From LMUY01 sp964247705 (GTDB taxonomy: Bacteria; Pseudomonadota; Alphaproteobacteria; Acetobacterales; Acetobacteraceae), in assembly GCA_964247705.1 (NCBI GenBank), contig CAXTVQ010000011.1, positions 13,105 to 77,104 of the forward strand: a stretch of 64,000 nt of DNA, read 5' to 3'. The position numbers and the translations under genes are program-made. Shown in pieces: positions 8,101 to 17,664 of this stretch; the stretch's first letter is position 1, and every line of letters begins with the position of its first letter. The notes below the pieces were generated by a model that searched no databases, was not told the DNA's origin, and was given only the letters and a program-made list of their open reading frames with translations.

Positions 8101-9507
8101 ATGCGACTGACCCTCTCCATCCTGCGTTGCCCGCCCAGCGCTCCGCCCGAGACGCGCGTGTTCGAGGGAGGCCAGATCAGCGTCGGGCGCGGCCCCGACA
8201 ACGATTGGGTGCTGCCGGACCCGGACCGCCATCTGTCCAAGCGCCATTGCATGCTCGCCTTCCATGACGGCGATTGGCAGCTTGCCGACACGTCCACCAA
8301 CGGCACGTACCTGAACGGTGAGAACGAGCCGCTCGGCCAGGGCGTGCCCCGCCGCCTGCGCGACGGCGACCGGGTGCGGTTCGGCGCGTATGAGATCGAA
8401 GCCCGGATCGGTCCCTCGGAGCCGGCCCCGCAACCCTGGTCCGATCCGTTCGCCGACGACCCGTTCGCGCCGTCCAAGCCGCAGCCACCCGAGATGGGCT
8501 TGCAGCAGCCGCGGTCCGCCGGGATCAGCCTGCCGGCCGATTTCGACCCGCTGGCGCCGGACCAGGACGGTGACCAGTATGGCGAGCAGTGGTCGTATCC
8601 CACCCAGGGTGACCATAGCCCCTCCACCGACGACGCGTTCCGCCCTGCGCCTACGGTTGCCGCCTTGCCGGACGATTGGGCAGACGACCTGTTGGGCAGT
8701 GTGCCACTGGCACAACCGGCACCCGCGCTTCCGCCGCATCCGGCGCCCGGGCCACCGGCGCAAGCAGCCGCTCACGTGCCGTTCCTCTCCGGACCATTCG
8801 ACGAGGCGCCCTTTGCCGAGCCGCAATTGGCACCGGCCCGGGAGCCTCGGCCAGGTTCCGCTGCGGCCCCGATGCCGGCACCGATGCCGCAGCCTGCGGT
8901 AGCGCCACAAGCGGCCGCGGGCGGCGACAACGCCCTTATTGCCGCTTTCCTGCGCGGCGTGGGGCTGCCCGGCACCGCCGTGGAGGACCCGGAGACACTG
9001 ATGGTGCAAGCCGGCGAGATGGTCCGCGCGATGGTCAGCGGCCTGCGTCACGCCCTCATCGCCCGCTCCGAGGTCAAGAGCGAGTTCCGCATCGAGCGCA
9101 CCATGATCAGCGCCCGCAACAACAACCCGCTCAAATTTTCCGCCGATGACGACGACGCGTTGGACGCCCTGGTCGGCCCGCGCCGGCGCTCCAACATGCC
9201 GCCGGCGCAGGCCGTGTCCGACGCGTTGCGCGACATCCGGCTGCACGAACTCGCCACCATGGCCGCTATGCAGACTGCCGTGCGCGCCCTGGTCGCGAGC
9301 CTCGACCCGGCGTCGCTCAAGACCGAGACGCGGTCCGGCGCGCTTCCGATCCAGCGCAAGGCTCGCGCCTGGGACGCATTCGAGGTGCTGCATGCCACGG
9401 TCACGCAGAATCTCGCGGATGATTTCGACAGCGTTTTCGGCAAGAGCTTTGCCCGGGCCTACGAACAGGCCCAGAGTGAACTCGCAGGCAAGGAAGGCCA
9501 GGTATGA
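8101..9507 (+). CDS. tagH: FHA-domain T6SS regulator TagH/ImpI
   Basis: This 468-residue protein would bind phosphothreonine and link T6SS assembly to a Ser/Thr kinase/phosphatase switch. Residues 1-105 form a forkhead-associated domain with the expected motifs VGRGPDN (28-34), LSKRHC (45-50) and STNGTYLNG (65-73). A long proline/alanine-rich linker (about 110-295) leads to a C-terminal T6SS-specific domain with LIAAFLRGVGLP, ALIARSEVKSEFR and NNNPLKFSADDDDAL. The partner phosphatase PppA is encoded downstream (16876). No PpkA-type kinase is seen in this window. Its 3' end overlaps tssJ by 4 nt (ATGA). Confidence 0.95.
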   Translation: MRLTLSILRCPPSAPPETRVFEGGQISVGRGPDNDWVLPDPDRHLSKRHCMLAFHDGDWQLADTSTNGTYLNGENEPLGQGVPRRLRDGDRVRFGAYEIEARIGPSEPAPQPWSDPFADDPFAPSKPQPPEMGLQQPRSAGISLPADFDPLAPDQDGDQYGEQWSYPTQGDHSPSTDDAFRPAPTVAALPDDWADDLLGSVPLAQPAPALPPHPAPGPPAQAAAHVPFLSGPFDEAPFAEPQLAPAREPRPGSAAAPMPAPMPQPAVAPQAAAGGDNALIAAFLRGVGLPGTAVEDPETLMVQAGEMVRAMVSGLRHALIARSEVKSEFRIERTMISARNNNPLKFSADDDDALDALVGPRRRSNMPPAQAVSDALRDIRLHELATMAAMQTAVRALVASLDPASLKTETRSGALPIQRKARAWDAFEVLHATVTQNLADDFDSVFGKSFARAYEQAQSELAGKEGQV

Positions 9508-9971
9508 ACCGATACGGCCTCCTGCTGCTGCTCGCTCTGTCCGCTTGCGGTGGTCCGCCCCCGCCCCCGCCGCCGGCCGTGCTGACCCTCACGCTGGTGG
9601 GCGGCAAGGACCAGAACCCGGATGCGGCCGGCCACCCCGTCTCGGTCGCAGTGCACCTGTATCAACTCACCTCGCCGGCCCGCTTCGAGCGCGCCGAGGT
9701 GTTCAGCCTGTTGGAGAAGGACAAGGAAACGCTGGCCGACGACCTTGCCGCGTCCGAGACGGTGCTGCTGCCGGCTGGTGAGACCATGTCCATCACCCGG
9801 CCATTGAAGCCCGGCGTGCAGGTGCTCGGCGCCGCTGTGGCATTCCGTGACATCGATGCCGCTACCTGGCGCGTATCCGCCCCCACCAAGCCGAGCGGCC
9901 CGACCCTGCTCGAGCTCAGAACCGCGGGCATCAAGGCTACGCTTGAGCCGGTTAAGGCCGCCAAACCATGA
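9504..9971 (+). CDS. tssJ: T6SS outer-membrane lipoprotein TssJ
   Basis: TssJ is the outer-membrane lipoprotein of the TssJLM complex and contacts periplasmic TssM. The 155-residue product has a short lipoprotein signal with the lipobox LSAC (acylated Cys15), then a proline run. The mature domain has typical TssJ features: VAVHLYQLTSPARFERA, FSLLEKDKETLADDL and IDAATWRVSAP. It overlaps tagH upstream and tssK downstream by 4 nt each (ATGA), so it is translated as part of one operon. Confidence 0.95.
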   Translation: MNRYGLLLLLALSACGGPPPPPPPAVLTLTLVGGKDQNPDAAGHPVSVAVHLYQLTSPARFERAEVFSLLEKDKETLADDLAASETVLLPAGETMSITRPLKPGVQVLGAAVAFRDIDAATWRVSAPTKPSGPTLLELRTAGIKATLEPVKAAKP

Positions 9972-11302
9972 CCTGGAACAACCGGGTCGCCTGGCAGGAG
10001 GGCATGTTCCTCCGCGCGCAGCATTTCCAGCAGCAGGACCGTAGCCTCGAGCAACTGGTCCGCGCGCGCACCGCCCATCTGCGGCCGTATGGCTGGGGCC
10101 TGTCCAGCTACGCGATCGACCGCGACCTATTGAATACCGGTCGGTTCGCGCTCGCTTCCGCCAGTGGGCTGTTCGAGGACGGCACGCCGTTCGCCGTTCC
10201 TGGAGAGGCCGATCACCCAACCCCGCTCGAGGTGCCCCCGACGGCCCGCAACGTGCTGGTGTATCTCGGCGTGCCCGTGCAACAGGCCGGCTCCGTCGAG
10301 TTCGCCCCCGGCGGTAGTCCGGATGGCCGCTACAGCCTGCGCGAGTTCGAAGCATACGATACCCACTCCACCGCCCCGCAACCGGCCGATCTCCTGATCG
10401 GCCGCCTGCGCCTGCGTTACCTGCTCGAGACGGAGGAGCGGGCCGGCTGGCTGTGCATCGGCGTCGCCCGCATCGTGGAGGTGGGGTCGGACCGCCGGGT
10501 CACCCTCGATGAACGCTGGATTGCGCCGGCGCTGCTGTGCGCCGCAACGCCCGTGCTGTCGGGGCTGGTGACCGAGCTGGCCGGGATGATCAACCAGCGC
10601 GGCGAGTCCTTGGCCGCACGGCTGACGGCACCCGGCGGGCGCGGCGTGGCCGATGTGTCCGACTTCCTGCTGCTGCAGTCGCTCAACCGCTGGCAGAAGC
10701 TGCTGAGCCACTGGGCGGATGCCGGCACGCCGCATCCCGAGACGCTGTACGCCACTCTGGTGCAGATGGCCGGCGAGTTCGCCACCTTCACCGAGGCCAC
10801 CAAGCGCCCTGCTGCCTACCCGGCCTACCGTCACGAGGACCTGCAGCGCTCGTTCGCCCCCGTGGTGGCCGATCTACGCCGCTCGCTCTCGGCCGTGATC
10901 GAGTCGAACGCCGTGTCCATTCCCCTCGTGGAGCGGCGCTACGGCGTGCGGGTGGGCGCCATCACCGACCGCGGCGTGCTGCGCGCGTCTTCCTTCGTGC
11001 TGTCGGTGCGTGCGGACGTGCCGACCGAGCAGTTGCGGCGTCTGTTCCCGAGCCAGGTGAAGATCGGCGCGGTGGAGCAGATCCGCGAGCTGGTGAACGT
11101 GGCCCTGACGGGCATCGCGGTGCGGCCGTTGCCGGTCGCGCCGCGGCAGATCCCGTTCCATGCCGGCGCCAGCTATTTCGAACTCGACAGGAACTCGCCG
11201 CACTGGCAACAAATGCAAGCATCCGGCGGCTTCGCCATCCATCTCTCGGGCGAGTTCCCGAACCTGTCGATGGAGCTATGGGCGATTCGGGGCCAAGGCT
11301 AA
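9968..11302 (+). CDS. tssK: T6SS baseplate connector TssK
   Basis: TssK links the baseplate wedge (TssF/G) to the membrane complex. The 444-residue length is normal. The N-terminus NRVAWQEGMFLRAQHFQQQD is the diagnostic TssK start. Further family blocks are LLQSLNRWQKLLSHW, TFTEATKRPAAYPAYRHEDL and a C-terminal receptor-binding part with GASYFELDRNSPHW and GGFAIHLSGEFPNL. ATG 9968 overlaps the tssJ stop (ATGA). The gene is followed by a 34-nt gap with a strong GGGGAGGA ribosome site for tssL. Confidence 0.97.
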   Translation: MTWNNRVAWQEGMFLRAQHFQQQDRSLEQLVRARTAHLRPYGWGLSSYAIDRDLLNTGRFALASASGLFEDGTPFAVPGEADHPTPLEVPPTARNVLVYLGVPVQQAGSVEFAPGGSPDGRYSLREFEAYDTHSTAPQPADLLIGRLRLRYLLETEERAGWLCIGVARIVEVGSDRRVTLDERWIAPALLCAATPVLSGLVTELAGMINQRGESLAARLTAPGGRGVADVSDFLLLQSLNRWQKLLSHWADAGTPHPETLYATLVQMAGEFATFTEATKRPAAYPAYRHEDLQRSFAPVVADLRRSLSAVIESNAVSIPLVERRYGVRVGAITDRGVLRASSFVLSVRADVPTEQLRRLFPSQVKIGAVEQIRELVNVALTGIAVRPLPVAPRQIPFHAGASYFELDRNSPHWQQMQASGGFAIHLSGEFPNLSMELWAIRGQG

Positions 11303-11336
11303 CGATGGACAAAGTTAGCCGGGTGGGGAGGACATA

Positions 11337-12812
11337 ATGGCGAACGACAATCCTTTCGCCGAGCCGGACGACAACGACCGCACGATCATCCGGCCTGCAC
11401 CCGGTGGCCGCCGCCCGGGTGCGCCTGCTGCCCAGCCGCCCATGGCCCCGCCGGCTGCCGCGCGGCCAGCGGCGCCACCGCCCGGCTTTCCGCCGCAATC
11501 GCCGTTTCCGCCGGCCAGCGCTGCGCCTCCAACCTTCGCGCCGGCCCCAAACTTTCCACCGGCCCCAAGCTTCCCACCAGCGCCGGGTTACTCCAACGAA
11601 CCGGTCAACCGCGCTGCCTTCGCAGTCGGCAGCTCGCCTCTGGCCATTGCCGCCGCTCCCTTGCTGCAACTGCTCGCCCGCCTCGGCAACACTGCGACCC
11701 CGCCCGATAGCGGCGACCTGCGTGAGCGCGCGGTGGCCGAGATGCGCCGCTTCGAGCAGGCCGCCCGCGACGGCGGTGTTACGATGGATCAGCTTCGCCC
11801 GGCGCACTACGCGCTGTGCGCCAGCCTCGACGACGTGGTGCTCAACACACCTTGGGGCAGCAACGGCGTCTGGGCGTCCCGCTCGCTGGTGTCGACCTTC
11901 CACCAGGAGGTGCGCAGCGGCGACCGCTTCTTCGACCTGCTGAACCAGATGCGGCAGAACCCTGGCACCATGCTCCCGGTGCTGGAGCTCATGTATGTGT
12001 GCCTGTCGCTCGGCTTCATGGGCCGCCACCGCCTGTCGCAGCGGGGTGTCGCCGAGATCGACCGGCTGCGCGAGGAGACCTACGCCGTCATCGCCCGCCA
12101 GCGCGGCCAGATGGAACCGGGGCTGTCCCCCCGGTGGGAGGGTGTGAAAGCGCCGTACCGGCCGTCGCGTGCGCGCCTGCCGGTCTGGGTGGCCGCGGTG
12201 GCCGGGCTGGCGATCGTGGCCGGGCTGTTTGTTTGGTCCGCGCGCGACCTGGCCGAGGGATCCGACGGCTTGTTCGCGCAGGCGTTGGCCATGCCGCCGG
12301 GCCACATGCCGGCAATCCAGCGCGCCTCCGCCGTGGTGCCGCTGCGCACGCCGCCCCCGGTGCCCGGAGAGACCACCGCCGTCGACCGGCTGCGCACCTT
12401 CCTCAAGCCCGAGATCGACCAGGACCTCGTCGCCGTGCTCGGCACCGACGCGACCCCGATCGTGCGTATCCGTAACCGCGGGCTGTTCGCCTCCGGCAGC
12501 GCCACCTTGAACAGTCGGTTCGCCCCGCTGCTGGACCGCATCGGCAAGGCGTTGGCCGCCGAGAAAGGCAGCGTGGACGTGATTGGCTACACCGACAACC
12601 AGCCGATCCGGACGGTGAAGTTCCCGTCCAATTTCCAGCTCTCCTCCGCCCGTGCCACCGCCGCGGCCACTGCGTTGGGCCAGGCCATGGGCGGGCAGGA
12701 CCGCATCCATACCGAGGGCCGCGCGGATGCGGACCCGATCGCACCCAACACGACACTGGATGGGCAGGAGCAGAACCGCCGCATCGAAGTCGTGCTGCAT
12801 CGGCAGAGCTGA
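11337..12812 (+). CDS. tssL: T6SS membrane protein TssL (DotU) with C-terminal OmpA-like peptidoglycan-binding domain
   Basis: This 491-residue extended TssL has four parts. Residues 1-88 are a proline-rich cytoplasmic tail. Residues about 98-265 are the DotU domain, with LCASLDDVVLNTPWG, SLVSTFHQEV and LELMYVCLSLGFMGRHR. One membrane helix lies at about 280-302. Residues about 370-491 are an OmpA-like periplasmic domain with VDVIGYTDNQPIR, LSSARA and EQNRRIEVVLHRQ, which anchors the complex to peptidoglycan. In many systems this anchor is a separate TagL protein. tssM follows after 6 nt. Confidence 0.97.
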   Translation: MANDNPFAEPDDNDRTIIRPAPGGRRPGAPAAQPPMAPPAAARPAAPPPGFPPQSPFPPASAAPPTFAPAPNFPPAPSFPPAPGYSNEPVNRAAFAVGSSPLAIAAAPLLQLLARLGNTATPPDSGDLRERAVAEMRRFEQAARDGGVTMDQLRPAHYALCASLDDVVLNTPWGSNGVWASRSLVSTFHQEVRSGDRFFDLLNQMRQNPGTMLPVLELMYVCLSLGFMGRHRLSQRGVAEIDRLREETYAVIARQRGQMEPGLSPRWEGVKAPYRPSRARLPVWVAAVAGLAIVAGLFVWSARDLAEGSDGLFAQALAMPPGHMPAIQRASAVVPLRTPPPVPGETTAVDRLRTFLKPEIDQDLVAVLGTDATPIVRIRNRGLFASGSATLNSRFAPLLDRIGKALAAEKGSVDVIGYTDNQPIRTVKFPSNFQLSSARATAAATALGQAMGGQDRIHTEGRADADPIAPNTTLDGQEQNRRIEVVLHRQS

Positions 12813-12818
12813 CGCCTC

Positions 12819-15800
12819 ATGGCCGCCTTCCGCCGGCTCGTGCTGTCCCGTTGGGTCCTGACCGGCCTGGGCGTGCTGCTACTGGCCTTGCTGGCCTGGT
12901 TCGTCGGCCCGCTACTCACCTTCCTCGAGTCCTGGATCGTCCGGGCGGGGGTCATCGCCGTGATGGTGGCGATCTGGGCGCTGGCCAATTGGTGGATCGG
13001 CCGCCGCCGCCGGCGCGCAGACGACGCTCTCGCCGCCGGGCTGGTGGAGAGGCCGGCTGGCCCCGACCTGGCGGGGGAAGAAGTCGCGGCCGTCGGCGAG
13101 AAGCTGTCCGAGGCGCTGGCCGTGCTGAAGAAGGCCCGCGGCACCCGCGGTTACCTGTACGAGCAGCCTTGGTATGTCATCATCGGCCCACCCGGTGCTG
13201 GCAAGACCACGGCGCTGATCAACAGCGGACTGTCTTTCCCATTGGCGGCCGAGTTGGGTCAAGGGGGCAAGCCCGGCGCCATTGCCGGAGTCGGCGGCAC
13301 CCGGCTGTGCGATTGGTGGTTCACCGACGACGCCGTGCTGATCGACACGGCCGGCCGCTACACGACGCAGGACAGCGACAGCGAGGTCGACAAGGCTGGC
13401 TGGCAGGGTTTCCTGGCCTTGCTCAAGCGCAGCCGCCCCCGCCAGCCGCTGAACGGCGTGTTGGTGGCGATCAGCGTGGCCGACATCATGGTGGGCCGGA
13501 CCGGGATGCTGGCCCACGCCGCAGCCATCCGCGCCCGCATCAAGGAACTAAACAGCTCGCTCGGCGTGCAACTACCGGTCTACGTGCTGTTCACCAAGTC
13601 GGACCTGATCGCGGGGTTCACCGAGTTCTTCGCCGACCTGGACCGCGAGAAGCGCGAGCAAGTTTGGGGCACCACCTTCCCGCTGCGCCGCGGCGAGGCC
13701 GGGGTGGGGCCGGTGGCCGGGTTCCGCGAGCAGCACGCCGCCTTGCTCGATCGGGTGGAAAGCCGCGTGCTCGACCGCCTGCAAGCCGAGCGTAGCCCGG
13801 AGCGTCGCCAGTTGATCGCCGGCTTCCCGGCCCAGGTCGCGAGCCTCGCCGACCCGATGGACGAGTTCCTGCTGGCCGCCTTCGGTGGCTCGCGGCTGGA
13901 CCCGGCGCCGCTGGTGCGTGGCGTATACCTCACATCCGGCACCCAGAACGGCACGCCGATCGACCGCCTCACCGGAGCCATGGCCCAGGCGTTCGGCATG
14001 CGGGAGCGCCGTCTGCCGAGCCTCACGCCCGAGCAGGGACGCAGTTATTTCGTGAAGCGGCTGCTGCGTCATGTCGTGTTCGGCGAGGCGATGCTGGTCT
14101 GCGAACCGCCGGGTGCCGCGCGCCGGCGCCTCCTGCTGCGCGCTGCCGCCTTCGCCGGTGTGGCGGTGGTCACTCTCGGACTTTCCGGCGCGCTGCTGGT
14201 TGGCCGCAGTGCCGCGCAATCGGATACGGACATGCTGGGCGCGGCCCTGGTGCGCTACCAGGCCAGTGCCTCCGGGCTGCCTCTCGACCCGGTCTCCGAC
14301 TACGACCTGCCCCGTATCCTGCCGTTGCTGGACCAGGCGCGGGACCTGCCGTTCGGCGCCGCGTCCCAAGCGGGCGGGTTCACGCCCGGCCTCTCGCAAT
14401 CGGCCAAGCTCGGCACCGCCGCCCGCTCGGTTTACCGGCACGCGCTCGAGCGGGTTCTGCTGCCGCGGCTGGTGTTCCAACTGGAATCCCAGATGCGCGG
14501 TGCGCTGAACCGTCCCGACTTCCTGTATGAAGCGACCCGCGTCTACTTGATGCTCGGCAGCCAGGGCCCGCTTGACCGCGACCTGGTGCGGGACTGGATG
14601 GCGGCGGATTGGGCCAGCACCTATGGCGGCGCCACCCGGGCGGGAATCCGCGAAGATCTCGCCCGCCATCTGGACGCCTTGCTGGCCGAACCGCTTCCGG
14701 CTGTCGCGCTCGACGGCCAGTTGGTCGAGGACGCCCGTCGCACCTTCAGCCGCGTCACCCTGGCCCAACGCGTTTACTCCCGCATCCGCCCGAGCGCTGC
14801 AGCGCGCCGCATCCCCGCCTGGATTCCCGCCGACGCCATGGGCAGTTCCGGCGAGCGCGTGTTCATCCGCCCCTCCGGCAAGCCGATGACCGAGGGCGTG
14901 CCCGGCTTCTTCACCGTCGAGGGCTTCCACCGGGTTCTGCTCCCATCGTTGGCCGCCACGGCCCGCGACGTCGTGTCCGAAAGCTGGGTGCTCGGCAAAC
15001 GCGCCGATTCCGCCGCGATCGACCCGGCGATGCTGACACTCGAAGGCGACGTGGTGGCACTCTACTGCAACGACTACGCCAAGGTTTGGGACGCGATGTT
15101 GGCCGACCTCGCCGTCGTGCCACTGCGGGACCTGCAGAGCGCCGTGCAGGATCTCTACGTGCTCGCCTCCCCGCAATCGCCGATGCGCGACCTGTTGGCC
15201 TCGGTCGCTCGCCAACTGACGCTGAGCGTGCCGCCCCCTGTGCCCCCAAGCGCGGCTGGCGTGGTTGCCGCCGCGACCGCTGCCGCCACCACACAAGGCT
15301 CCGACCGGCTGGCTGGCATGTTCCCTCAGGACGGCGCCACCGCAGCCCCGCCGGGTCAGGTGATCGACGACCGGTACCGCGCGTTGCGGGATTACGTGGG
15401 GAAGGGGCCGGGCGCCCCGATCGACATCACGCTCAAGCTGCTGAACGACCTACAGCAGCAGCTCGCCGCCTTGGTCGGGGCGGCCGCAGGCGGGACCGCT
15501 CCCGCCGTCGCGACCGGTCCGGACCCGGGCCAGTTGCTCCGTGCGGAAGCCTACCGCCAGCCACCGCCTGTTTCCGGCTGGTTGCAGACCTTGGCCGCCA
15601 CCGGGGATCGGCTGCGCGGCGGCGGGGCCAAGCAGCAGGCATCGGCCTCCTTCAACGGTCCAAGCGGCCCCGCGTCACTCTGCAAGCAGGCGGTGGATGG
15701 CCGCTATCCGTTCAAGGCCGACTCGGCGCGCGATATCCCACTCGACGATTTCGCCAAGCTGTTCGCGCCCGGCGGCATGATGGACTCGTTCTTCACCCAG

Positions 15801-16343
15801 CAGCTTCGCGCCTTCGTCGACCAGTCCGCCAGCGGCTGGAAGCTGCAGCCGGTGGGCGGGGTCGAGCCGCCGATCGGTGCCGCCGAACTGGCGCAGTTTC
15901 AGCGCGCCGCCGTGATCCGCGACCTGTTCTTCAGCGCCGGCGGAGCCACCCCGTCGGTGCGGTTCGAGATCACGCCGATCAGCTCCGACCCTGGCACCAA
16001 GCAAGTGACGCTCGACCTCAACGGCATCGCGATCGTGGACGTGCACGGCCCCGCCCGCGCGACCCAGGTTGTTTGGCCTGGTCCGCAGGGCATGGGCACC
16101 GTCCGCCTGGTATTCGATCCGCCGCCATCGAGCGGCCCTCCCGTGATCCAGACCCAGGGGCCTTGGGCGCTCTTCCGCATGTTCAATCAGGGCAAGCTCG
16201 AGCAGCAGGCAGGGGCCGAGATCTACCAGCTCAGTTTCCACTTCGGCGACCGCCAGGCCGTGTTCCAGATCCGCGCCGGGTCGGTGAACAACCCGTTCAG
16301 CCCCGGCGTGCTGCAGAGCTTCGCATGCCCGCAGATCCAGTGA
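12819..16343 (+). CDS. tssM: T6SS inner-membrane protein TssM (IcmF)
   Basis: This is the full-length 1174-residue TssM of the main operon. Two membrane helices lie near 13-57. An ATPase-like domain has Walker A GPPGAGKT at 123-130, VGGTRLCDWWFTDDAV, LIDTAGRYTTQ and LFTKSDLIAGF. A third membrane helix follows near 440-465, then a long periplasmic region with YEATRVYLMLGSQGPLD, ending in the TssM beta-domain (WPGPQGMG, LFRMFNQGKLE). The C-terminus would meet TssJ. The stop overlaps the tagF start (TGATG). It is strongly similar along its length to the minus-strand tssM at 1-2505, so this locus carries two TssM proteins. Confidence 0.97.
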   Translation: MAAFRRLVLSRWVLTGLGVLLLALLAWFVGPLLTFLESWIVRAGVIAVMVAIWALANWWIGRRRRRADDALAAGLVERPAGPDLAGEEVAAVGEKLSEALAVLKKARGTRGYLYEQPWYVIIGPPGAGKTTALINSGLSFPLAAELGQGGKPGAIAGVGGTRLCDWWFTDDAVLIDTAGRYTTQDSDSEVDKAGWQGFLALLKRSRPRQPLNGVLVAISVADIMVGRTGMLAHAAAIRARIKELNSSLGVQLPVYVLFTKSDLIAGFTEFFADLDREKREQVWGTTFPLRRGEAGVGPVAGFREQHAALLDRVESRVLDRLQAERSPERRQLIAGFPAQVASLADPMDEFLLAAFGGSRLDPAPLVRGVYLTSGTQNGTPIDRLTGAMAQAFGMRERRLPSLTPEQGRSYFVKRLLRHVVFGEAMLVCEPPGAARRRLLLRAAAFAGVAVVTLGLSGALLVGRSAAQSDTDMLGAALVRYQASASGLPLDPVSDYDLPRILPLLDQARDLPFGAASQAGGFTPGLSQSAKLGTAARSVYRHALERVLLPRLVFQLESQMRGALNRPDFLYEATRVYLMLGSQGPLDRDLVRDWMAADWASTYGGATRAGIREDLARHLDALLAEPLPAVALDGQLVEDARRTFSRVTLAQRVYSRIRPSAAARRIPAWIPADAMGSSGERVFIRPSGKPMTEGVPGFFTVEGFHRVLLPSLAATARDVVSESWVLGKRADSAAIDPAMLTLEGDVVALYCNDYAKVWDAMLADLAVVPLRDLQSAVQDLYVLASPQSPMRDLLASVARQLTLSVPPPVPPSAAGVVAAATAAATTQGSDRLAGMFPQDGATAAPPGQVIDDRYRALRDYVGKGPGAPIDITLKLLNDLQQQLAALVGAAAGGTAPAVATGPDPGQLLRAEAYRQPPPVSGWLQTLAATGDRLRGGGAKQQASASFNGPSGPASLCKQAVDGRYPFKADSARDIPLDDFAKLFAPGGMMDSFFTQQLRAFVDQSASGWKLQPVGGVEPPIGAAELAQFQRAAVIRDLFFSAGGATPSVRFEITPISSDPGTKQVTLDLNGIAIVDVHGPARATQVVWPGPQGMGTVRLVFDPPPSSGPPVIQTQGPWALFRMFNQGKLEQQAGAEIYQLSFHFGDRQAVFQIRAGSVNNPFSPGVLQSFACPQIQ

Positions 16344-16879
16344 TGACCGGGTTCTTCGGCAAGCTGCCCTGCCGGGGAGACTTCCTGCGCCAAGGTTTGC
16401 CGCGCTCGTTCGTGTCGCCCTGGGACGAATGGCTGAGCCTGGCACTCGCGGCCAGCAAGGCGGCCATGGGCGAAGCCTGGCTGCCGGCTTTCCTCGAGGC
16501 GCCTGTCTGGCGGTTCCGCCTCCCGGCGGGGCAGTGCGGCCCGGATGGCGCGCTCGGCCTGTGGATGCCCTCGGTCGACTCCGCCGGGCGGTATTTCCCC
16601 CTCACCATCGCGGCCATCTTCCCGGCCCGCGCTGCCAGCCGCGCCGATGCCTGGCTCGACGCCGCCGAGGAGAGCGGCCGGATCGTGCTCGAAGCGGGCA
16701 CCGAGCCCGGCGATCTCACTACCCGGATCTCGCGCATCCCTGCCCCGGACGGCGAGGACACTGTTTCGCAGGCGTTATGGTGGACGGACGGCGCCCCCCG
16801 GGTGGCTGCCGGGTCCCTCACTTTGGCGTCGCTGCCCGTGCCTGGCCAGTTCACTGCTATGCTGGGAGGGGCCGCGTGA
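16343..16879 (+). CDS. tagF: T6SS-associated protein TagF/ImpM
   Basis: TagF proteins act as post-translational repressors of T6SS firing, antagonising the kinase/FHA pathway. ATG 16343 overlaps the tssM stop and gives 178 residues starting MTGFFGKLPCRGDFLRQGLP, the hallmark of the family. Later blocks are WLPAFLEAPVWRFRLPAG, GLWMPSVDSAGRYFPLTI and a C-terminal WWTDG. An ATG at 16325 would add six residues inside tssM and is less likely. It overlaps the phosphatase start by 4 nt (GTGA). Confidence 0.93.
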   Translation: MTGFFGKLPCRGDFLRQGLPRSFVSPWDEWLSLALAASKAAMGEAWLPAFLEAPVWRFRLPAGQCGPDGALGLWMPSVDSAGRYFPLTIAAIFPARAASRADAWLDAAEESGRIVLEAGTEPGDLTTRISRIPAPDGEDTVSQALWWTDGAPRVAAGSLTLASLPVPGQFTAMLGGAA

Positions 16880-17643
16880 GCGATACGCAGAGATGGGCCG
16901 CGCAGAAGGGAGGCACCCAGGAGTGGGCCGTGACCCATTGCGGCGCTGTGCGGAGCCACAATCAGGACGCCATGGTTTGCCGGGCCGAGACCGGGCTCTG
17001 GGCCGTGGCCGACGGCGCGGGCGGCCATCGGGCCGGGGATGTCGCATCCAACATGATTGTCAATGCCCTGAATGGCATCCCCGCCGCTCTCAGTGCGGAG
17101 GAATGCCTGGGCCAGGTGCGCCTGCGCCTGGCCGCCGTGCACGTGGCCATCCGCGCCCGAGCGCTCGAGGAGCACGGGCCAGCAGGCATGATCGCCTCCA
17201 CCGTGGTGGTCCTCCTCGTGCGCGACGGCCATTTCGTCTGCCTCTGGGCTGGCGACTCACGCGCCTATCTGCTCCGTGACAGTGCAATGTCGCAGATCAC
17301 CCGTGACCACAGCCTCGTGCAGGCGCTGGTCGATTCGGGGGCGCTCTCCGAAACGGAGGCCGAGCGCCATCCGCAAGCCAATGTCATCACCCGAGCCGTC
17401 GGCGCCGACGAACCGGGGCTAAGCCTGGACAAGGTGACCGGCAAGCTCATGCACGGTGACCGCTTCCTGCTATGCAGCGACGGCTTGTGCAAGGCGCTGG
17501 ACGCCGCCACGATCGCGACCTTGATGGCGGATCCCGCCGACCCGGCGAACGTGCTGATCAATGCCGCCCTGCACGTCGGTGCGCGTGACAACGTCACCGC
17601 GGTGGTCGTGCAGCCGGCTGCGGCACATGCCGGTGCAAGTTGA
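16876..17643 (+). CDS. pppA: PP2C-family Ser/Thr phosphatase PppA (T6SS regulation)
   Basis: This 255-residue PP2C phosphatase would dephosphorylate the FHA protein or other T6SS targets. GTG at 16876 overlaps the tagF stop and has an excellent ribosome site (GGGAGGGG). PP2C motifs are in order: RSHNQDAM (26-33), VADGAGGHRAGDVAS, ASTVVVLLV, WAGDSRAYLLRD, TRDHSLVQALV, LLCSDGLCKAL and GARDNVTAVVV. These supply the metal-binding aspartates. Together with tagH and tagF it forms the usual post-translational control set. The matching PpkA-type kinase is not in this window. Confidence 0.95.
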   Translation: MSDTQRWAAQKGGTQEWAVTHCGAVRSHNQDAMVCRAETGLWAVADGAGGHRAGDVASNMIVNALNGIPAALSAEECLGQVRLRLAAVHVAIRARALEEHGPAGMIASTVVVLLVRDGHFVCLWAGDSRAYLLRDSAMSQITRDHSLVQALVDSGALSETEAERHPQANVITRAVGADEPGLSLDKVTGKLMHGDRFLLCSDGLCKALDAATIATLMADPADPANVLINAALHVGARDNVTAVVVQPAAAHAGAS

Positions 17644-17664
17644 CCGCCTAGGCTGATTCAAGCT

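Noticed and set aside
10962..12800. Minus-strand frame of 612 residues over tssK/tssL
   Set aside because: Shadow of two well-supported plus-strand genes with tight operon spacing.
14609..16879. Apparent 756-residue protein ending in TagF
   Set aside because: Its first 570 codons are an off-frame reading of tssM. The real tagF starts at 16343, overlapping the tssM stop.
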